DNA of 16,553 bases, from positions 1 through 16,553 of the forward strand of contig DJYX01000281.1 of NCBI GenBank assembly GCA_002450295.1, read 5' to 3'. Source of the DNA: Deltaproteobacteria bacterium UBA6967. GTDB taxonomy: Bacteria > SAR324 > NAC60-12. Both the position numbers and the translations under genes were made by a program. Under the pieces are notes generated by a model, which was given only the letters and a program-made list of their open reading frames with translations, searched no databases and was not told the origin of the DNA. Position 1 is the first letter of the stretch; each line of letters begins with the position of its first letter. Positions 13,107 to 16,553 of the stretch are shown here, one piece after another.

Positions 13107-13859
13107 ATGATACTCACTCCATTCAACTATGCTGACAAGGTTGCCGAAGGGGTCGAAGCCTTCTTCTCCATGCAGAAACAGACTCTCCAGATGGCTTTTG
13201 AAAATCTTGAAAGATCAAGAATTTCTCGATATGAGAGTCTTGGTCGGACGCAAATCTCCCTCCAAAATGCTACTGAAACCATTGGGCAGCAAATTCTGAC
13301 AAATCAACTGGCGGTCAGAAAGTCTATCAATCAAACGTTTCAATTAAGATTACCTAAGACCACAAAACAATGGGATACGCTGCAGCAAAACTTCAGCAAT
13401 TATTGTGAGAATGTTCTTCAGCAAATTGATCATTCTGTCGTGATGACCAAACGAGCTGCGGAGCAAAGCCAAAAGGTAGAAAACACAGCACAGCAGTTGT
13501 CCCAAAACTTTTTGAATGAACATCTTGATAGCATTCAGAAAAATACCCTAAAGGTCTGGGCACGTCCTATGGTTGTAGTAACTGTGGAGGAAGATAAGGA
13601 AGAAGCAGTTTCGACAGAAGTCAAAGCTCCACTGACGGAAACGGCTATCCCAGATGCTGTGGATCCCCAGAAGTCGGCAGGTCCCATCTTGGCAAACAAG
13701 GAATCCAAGCCACAGAGCAACAAACCAACTGAACAAGCCAGTGAATTCGTACTGGCTCAATCGACTTCTGAAGAGAAGTCGCTGGCGGCCAAAATCGCGA
13801 GTAACCAAAAAAGTGCACAAAGAACTGGCTCAAGCCGGAGTTCACGGCGCTCCAAATAG
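13107..13859 (+). CDS. Phasin-like granule-associated protein with basic Ser/Arg tail
   Basis: A 250-residue protein. Residues 1-150 are almost entirely helical, Gln-rich and mildly amphipathic (MILTPFNYADKVAEGVEAFF, QKQTLQMAFENLERS, NFSNYCENVLQQIDHSV), as in phasins that coat polyhydroxyalkanoate granules. Residues 155-225 are an acidic, Thr/Pro/Glu-rich linker, and 226-250 a basic tail ending RTGSSRSSRRSK, reminiscent in kind of the DNA-binding tails of PhaF-type phasins that tie granules to the chromosome. The family call rests on composition and layout, not on a diagnostic motif; a generic coiled-coil protein is the alternative. It sits behind a perfect palindrome and -35 box. The small 69-aa gene follows 57 bp later and may be co-transcribed. 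Confidence 0.55.
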   Translation: MILTPFNYADKVAEGVEAFFSMQKQTLQMAFENLERSRISRYESLGRTQISLQNATETIGQQILTNQLAVRKSINQTFQLRLPKTTKQWDTLQQNFSNYCENVLQQIDHSVVMTKRAAEQSQKVENTAQQLSQNFLNEHLDSIQKNTLKVWARPMVVVTVEEDKEEAVSTEVKAPLTETAIPDAVDPQKSAGPILANKESKPQSNKPTEQASEFVLAQSTSEEKSLAAKIASNQKSAQRTGSSRSSRRSK

Positions 13860-13916
13860 GCAAAGTATCTTGCCTGATTCACCTAAACTTAATGCTATTA
13901 AAGAATGGAAAGGAAT

Positions 13917-14126
13917 ATGAGCATTTCTCGATCGAAAAACGCAATCACACAAGAAGAAATCGACGCTGCCTTAGCAAATTTCTTGGCAAAAGGAGGATCC
14001 ATTACTCACCTTCAGGATCCCCGATCAACGGCATTGTGGAACAACGAATTTGATGATCCATTCATGTCTGATGACGATAGTTCTATCAATCCAGATCATT
14101 TGAGAATTGCACATTCAGAGTTTTGA
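13917..14126 (+). CDS. Small acidic protein with FLAKGG motif, function unknown
   Basis: A 69-residue protein. I start it at ATG 13917 because GGAAAGGA lies just upstream; ATG 13905 is in frame as an alternative. ITQEEIDAALANFLAKGG followed by SITHL has the helix-plus-FLxxGGxIxxL pattern also seen in some small proteobacterial regulators such as SutA, which bind RNA polymerase. That similarity is from memory and limited to this motif. The C-terminal half is acidic and probably disordered (FDDPFMSDDDSSINPD). It follows the phasin-like gene, and its last 41 bp overlap the 3' end of the convergent minus-strand gene. A strong hairpin begins 9 bp after its stop. Confidence 0.55.
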   Translation: MSISRSKNAITQEEIDAALANFLAKGGSITHLQDPRSTALWNNEFDDPFMSDDDSSINPDHLRIAHSEF

Positions 14127-14871
14127 ATGAGCGTAGACGCTGTAGCCAACTACGGCGTCTGTCTTCCTCCCTCTGCGCATCATTAGATTTATCCCATTCC
14201 TCCCCCTGACTTCCAACTTCGCTGAACAACCACTCCTCAACGTCTAATTTCTGGCTTAATTCTGGTTCACAGTTCCACTGGGCTTGGATGTCTTGGCCAT
14301 TGCCGGAGCGGCGTGCGTGAAACTTCCAGCCAAGGTATTTGAGATTTGTTATCTCGTTCCGGTAGAGGCATCGAAGAAGATATAATTCATCTGTTTGGAA
14401 ATTGAAGACAGGTATCTCCAAAACAAATTCTGACACATCAGGAATACAAAGCCATCTTGGCCAAGACCAGACCCAATCCCTATGGAATCCTGATCGACTG
14501 GATTGAATTTCTGCGAGCTTTTTTGAATGCAGTAGTTTCCCTGTTGTGACGTGCTGTCCACCAAGAATCAGGATTTCTTTACAATCTGGAACAAAATCCC
14601 CCTGTAACAGCCGAATAATACTGAGGCTATCCCGATATTCTTTTGGGCCTTTGGTCCAAGGCCAGTTTACCGGGATACCTTTCTCTGGATCTTCAAAAAG
14701 AGCTTCTGCAACATGTTGTCGTGTAGGAGCTGCGATCAAAGCCTGATAGGTTTGTACCTGCCTCAGAATGACCCAAAATAGTGAAAAACCATTAACTTGA
14801 TGAGGAAATAAAATTCTTGGTGGGAACTGATTTAGCCAGGATTTCGCAAAATCTGGGAGGACATTTTTCAT
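14086..14871 (-). CDS. Tryptophan-rich protein of unknown function
   Basis: A 261-residue protein that matches no family I know. It has about 13 tryptophans (5%), clustered as NWPWTK (about 69-74) and DWVWSWPRW (about 131-139), with no signal peptide or membrane segment. The C-terminus is charged (EEDRRRSWLQRLRSF). Segments such as ILILGGQHVTTGKLLHSKKLAEIQ and FVLEIPVFNFQTDELYLLRCLYRN look like ordinary mixed alpha/beta structure. The start ATG overlaps the stop of the split phosphoesterase by ATGA, a strong sign of co-translation in one operon with it. The 3' end runs 41 bp into the convergent 69-aa gene. Confidence 0.65.
   Translation of the reverse strand: MKNVLPDFAKSWLNQFPPRILFPHQVNGFSLFWVILRQVQTYQALIAAPTRQHVAEALFEDPEKGIPVNWPWTKGPKEYRDSLSIIRLLQGDFVPDCKEILILGGQHVTTGKLLHSKKLAEIQSSRSGFHRDWVWSWPRWLCIPDVSEFVLEIPVFNFQTDELYLLRCLYRNEITNLKYLGWKFHARRSGNGQDIQAQWNCEPELSQKLDVEEWLFSEVGSQGEEWDKSNDAQREEDRRRSWLQRLRSFKTLNVQFSNDLD
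14135..14160 (+). terminator. Strong hairpin after the 69-aa gene, inside the opposing gene
   Basis: AGACGCTGTAG, loop CCAA, CTACGGCGTCT forms an 11-bp stem with one G-U pair on the plus-strand RNA. It starts 9 bp after the TGA of the 69-aa gene. The following GTCTTCCTCC is pyrimidine-rich but lacks a run of T, so termination is plausible but not assured. It lies within the coding sequence of the minus-strand gene. Confidence 0.5.
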
Positions 14872-16332
14872 GGAATGATGTTCAAAAAATCACACTCAGC
14901 AGGGAGTATCCTGGCAGTCCTCAAGAATTGGAATAATCTTTCTGGCCAGGAGATAGAGTCTAATTGCCCTATCTGATCATGATCAATCAGGGCACGAAAG
15001 ACTCCCTCGTTACCTTGAAGATGGTAATTCAGCATCCAGACATCTTGGTTTGTAGTACCCATCACTGGCTTACCAATCAGTGACCACTTTTTTTGGTCTA
15101 TCAAAATGTCTAATTGAGATCCATATAAGGAGGCTAACTGTAAGTGATTTCGATAGGGCCACCATCGATGTAAGTGGCTACGTTTCAAAAGTTCTCCAGT
15201 ATTTGGAAAGAGTAGTGGTTCATATTGCCAACTTGGCAGCAGGGCTCTTTTTGGTTCTGGAAGCGCCGATTTGATCAGTTCGTTTATGCAATTTGACCAA
15301 GCTGTTTTGGATGGTTCCTTCAGCCAGCGAACGGGCAATTCCGTTGTCATAAATTGGTCTGCCCGCTTTTGCCAAGGAAGCCATGATAGCCAGTCCTCGG
15401 CAATTTCTTGAGGCGCCTCCACGTATTGATAGTGGCTTTGCGTAATACGCCAACGCTTCTGTCTTAATTCCAGAGACCAATGCACCTCAATCCAGCCATT
15501 CCCAAAAGCACCTGGAGCCACTAAGGGGGCTCGATACCGATTGAGGTGAGAGGTCGACCGTCTAGGAAATGTTTGGTGAGCATGCCCCGATACAACTAGA
15601 TCAACGCCAGGTACATGATCGGCCACCCAGCCCGCAGCATTGGCGTTGGGGAGGCCAGCATATAGGTTTTCTTGATCTCCGAACTTTTTATTTGAGCCAC
15701 TGTGCAACAACGCAATAATGAGATCGACCTGCTGTTTTTCACGTAAGATTTTTTGTGATTTCTTTGGATCTTTCAAGAATGTCAAGAAATGCTAAATCAT
15801 TTGCTAATTTTTCATGCCACATTGGAGCCGCAGGTGTCGTCAAACCAAAGACCCCAATTCGAAAGCCTCCTTTTTCAATGATTTCGAAACTTGGGAATTT
15901 GGGCCAGGTGCCTCTTATTGATACCACGTTTCCAGCGAGCATCGGGAAATTGGCTATTTTCTGAGCGACCTTCAACTTGTCAGCACCCAACGCCAAATCA
16001 GCATTTCCTAAGACTACGGTGTCCCACTGTAGTGCATTCAAGATTTCCAGTTGTGGAAATCTGGGAGGAGAGTGCTCATGCGTTAAAAAGTGACTAAAAT
16101 CTGATCCTCCTAACAAGTCCCCTGCATCAAGCCGTAAAGTTGGGACTTCTCCGCGCTTGGGAGCCAGAGCATCAGCAAGATAAAGCCAACCTTGATTGCG
16201 ACTAGCGTACTTTGAAGCAAGAATGCCTTTGGTATCTCCTGTGATCAGAATACGCAGTTGTCCCTTGGATGAGTAACCAACAGCTGGGAAAGATAGAAGG
16301 AGAAGTAGGAAGATTAGGAGGCGAGACGACAT
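14868..16332 (-). pseudogene. 5'-nucleotidase-family metallophosphoesterase split by a frameshift
   Basis: Two adjacent open frames, 16332-15739 and 15785-14868, form one protein of about 487 residues if one A is removed from the A6 run at 15749-15754; the join then reads DILERSKEITKILREKQQVD. A signal peptide (MSSRLLIFLLLLLSFPAVGY) is followed by a UshA-like catalytic domain: TGDTKG (31-36), LDAGD (68-72), LGNAD (108-112), then LLHSG and SGHAHQTF in the second frame. A C-terminal 5'-nucleotidase domain follows (RSHLHRWWPYRNHLQLASLYGSQLD, shown only in part here by its PYRN core). Family members hydrolyse nucleotides or sugar nucleotides in the periplasm. Here the DxH motif has Lys for His and GNHE has Ala for the catalytic His, so activity is doubtful. 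It overlaps the upstream gene by 19 bp and the downstream gene by ATGA. A sequence error or transcript slippage could restore it. Confidence 0.75.
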
Positions 16333-16553
16333 GACAACTGAGCATCGCTCAGGTGTTGATTGAATTGGTAACGAAAATCTCTGCGCGCCTTTTCAGAGGA
16401 AGTGGGACTGTCAAACAGCGTAGCAAAGTGTTGGTTTGCTAGAATCGACCATTGTTTAGATTCTGTGGGGTTACATCCTGCGAGTTGTGCAAGGGATATC
16501 CAGTGCAGATCTTGACTGCGGTTCGCGGCTTCCTCGGTCAATTGATCCCAATT
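16314..16553 (-). CDS. C-terminal part of an unidentified protein
   Basis: The frame is open from the window edge to the stop at 16314-16316 and gives about 79 residues (NWDQLTEEAANRSQDLHWIS to LSDAQLSCRLAS). The real start is outside the window. The fragment looks helical and soluble and has no motif I recognise. Its end overlaps the start of the split metallophosphoesterase by 19 bp, so it is the first visible gene of that minus-strand operon. Confidence 0.6.
   Translation of the reverse strand, partial: NWDQLTEEAANRSQDLHWISLAQLAGCNPTESKQWSILANQHFATLFDSPTSSEKARRDFRYQFNQHLSDAQLSCRLAS

Noticed and set aside
13535..13863. Minus-strand and +2-frame open frames over the phasin-like linker
   Set aside because: They are shadows of the low-complexity linker and tail; none has a motif or a ribosome-binding site.
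1..16553. CRISPR arrays, tRNA or rRNA genes, insertion sequences
   Set aside because: No regularly spaced repeats, cloverleaf-like sequence, rRNA motif or transposase was seen on reading both strands by eye; a covariance-model scan was not possible.

Overview
The window looks like chromosomal DNA of a motile, Gram-negative-type bacterium, probably a proteobacterium in the broad (delta/SAR324-like) sense. The signs are a flagellar switch protein (FliM), two IHF/HU-type DNA-bending proteins, a DgkA-type lipid kinase, a Bor-like outer-membrane lipoprotein, several Sec signal peptides and a phasin-like (polyhydroxyalkanoate granule) protein. The lineage is a guess: no rRNA or other phylogenetic marker is present. 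No tRNA, CRISPR array, insertion sequence or phage module was seen.

Left part (1-4856). The window opens with the C-terminus of a PIN-domain (VapC-like) toxin. It is followed on the minus strand by a decayed tandem universal-stress-protein gene (337-983), which carries an internal deletion, an in-frame stop and a frameshift. A minus-strand pair, a secreted 118-aa protein and a TauE/SafE membrane transporter, overlaps by 10 bp. Facing the other way, a 76-aa protein and a DUF4175-like membrane protein form a tight pair.

Middle (4053-8562). On the minus strand a CoaBC-like protein overlaps a single-span membrane protein with a cysteine-rich exported domain. The CoaBC-like protein contains no cysteine at all, so its decarboxylase half lacks the usual catalytic residue. 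An IHF-beta-like gene is flanked on both sides by near-identical ~22-bp repeats and converges on fliM. FliM and a Nudix hydrolase gene diverge with start codons only about 8 bp apart; a Bor-like lipoprotein gene follows the Nudix gene.

Right part (8747-13859). Plus-strand genes encode a GNAT acetyltransferase, an exported S41-peptidase-like protein without the nucleophile serine, a coiled-coil protein, DgkA, a MORN-repeat exported protein and an IHF-alpha-like protein. A perfect 25-bp palindrome next to a TTGACA box then precedes a phasin-like protein with a Ser/Arg/Lys tail, and a 69-aa acidic protein follows.

Right edge (14086-16553, minus strand). An operon-like group holds a truncated gene, a 5'-nucleotidase-family metallophosphoesterase split by a +1 shift in an A6 run, and a tryptophan-rich protein of unknown function. 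The last overlaps the phosphoesterase by ATGA and overlaps the convergent 69-aa gene at its 3' end.

Recurring theme: four genes keep the fold of an enzyme or binding family but are damaged or lack key catalytic residues (Usp, CoaC half of CoaBC, S41, metallophosphoesterase). Two of the lesions are single-base homopolymer insertions, so sequence error must be excluded before biological meaning is attached. I found no convincing complete new system; the best leads are the phasin locus with its palindrome and the cysteine-free CoaBC.
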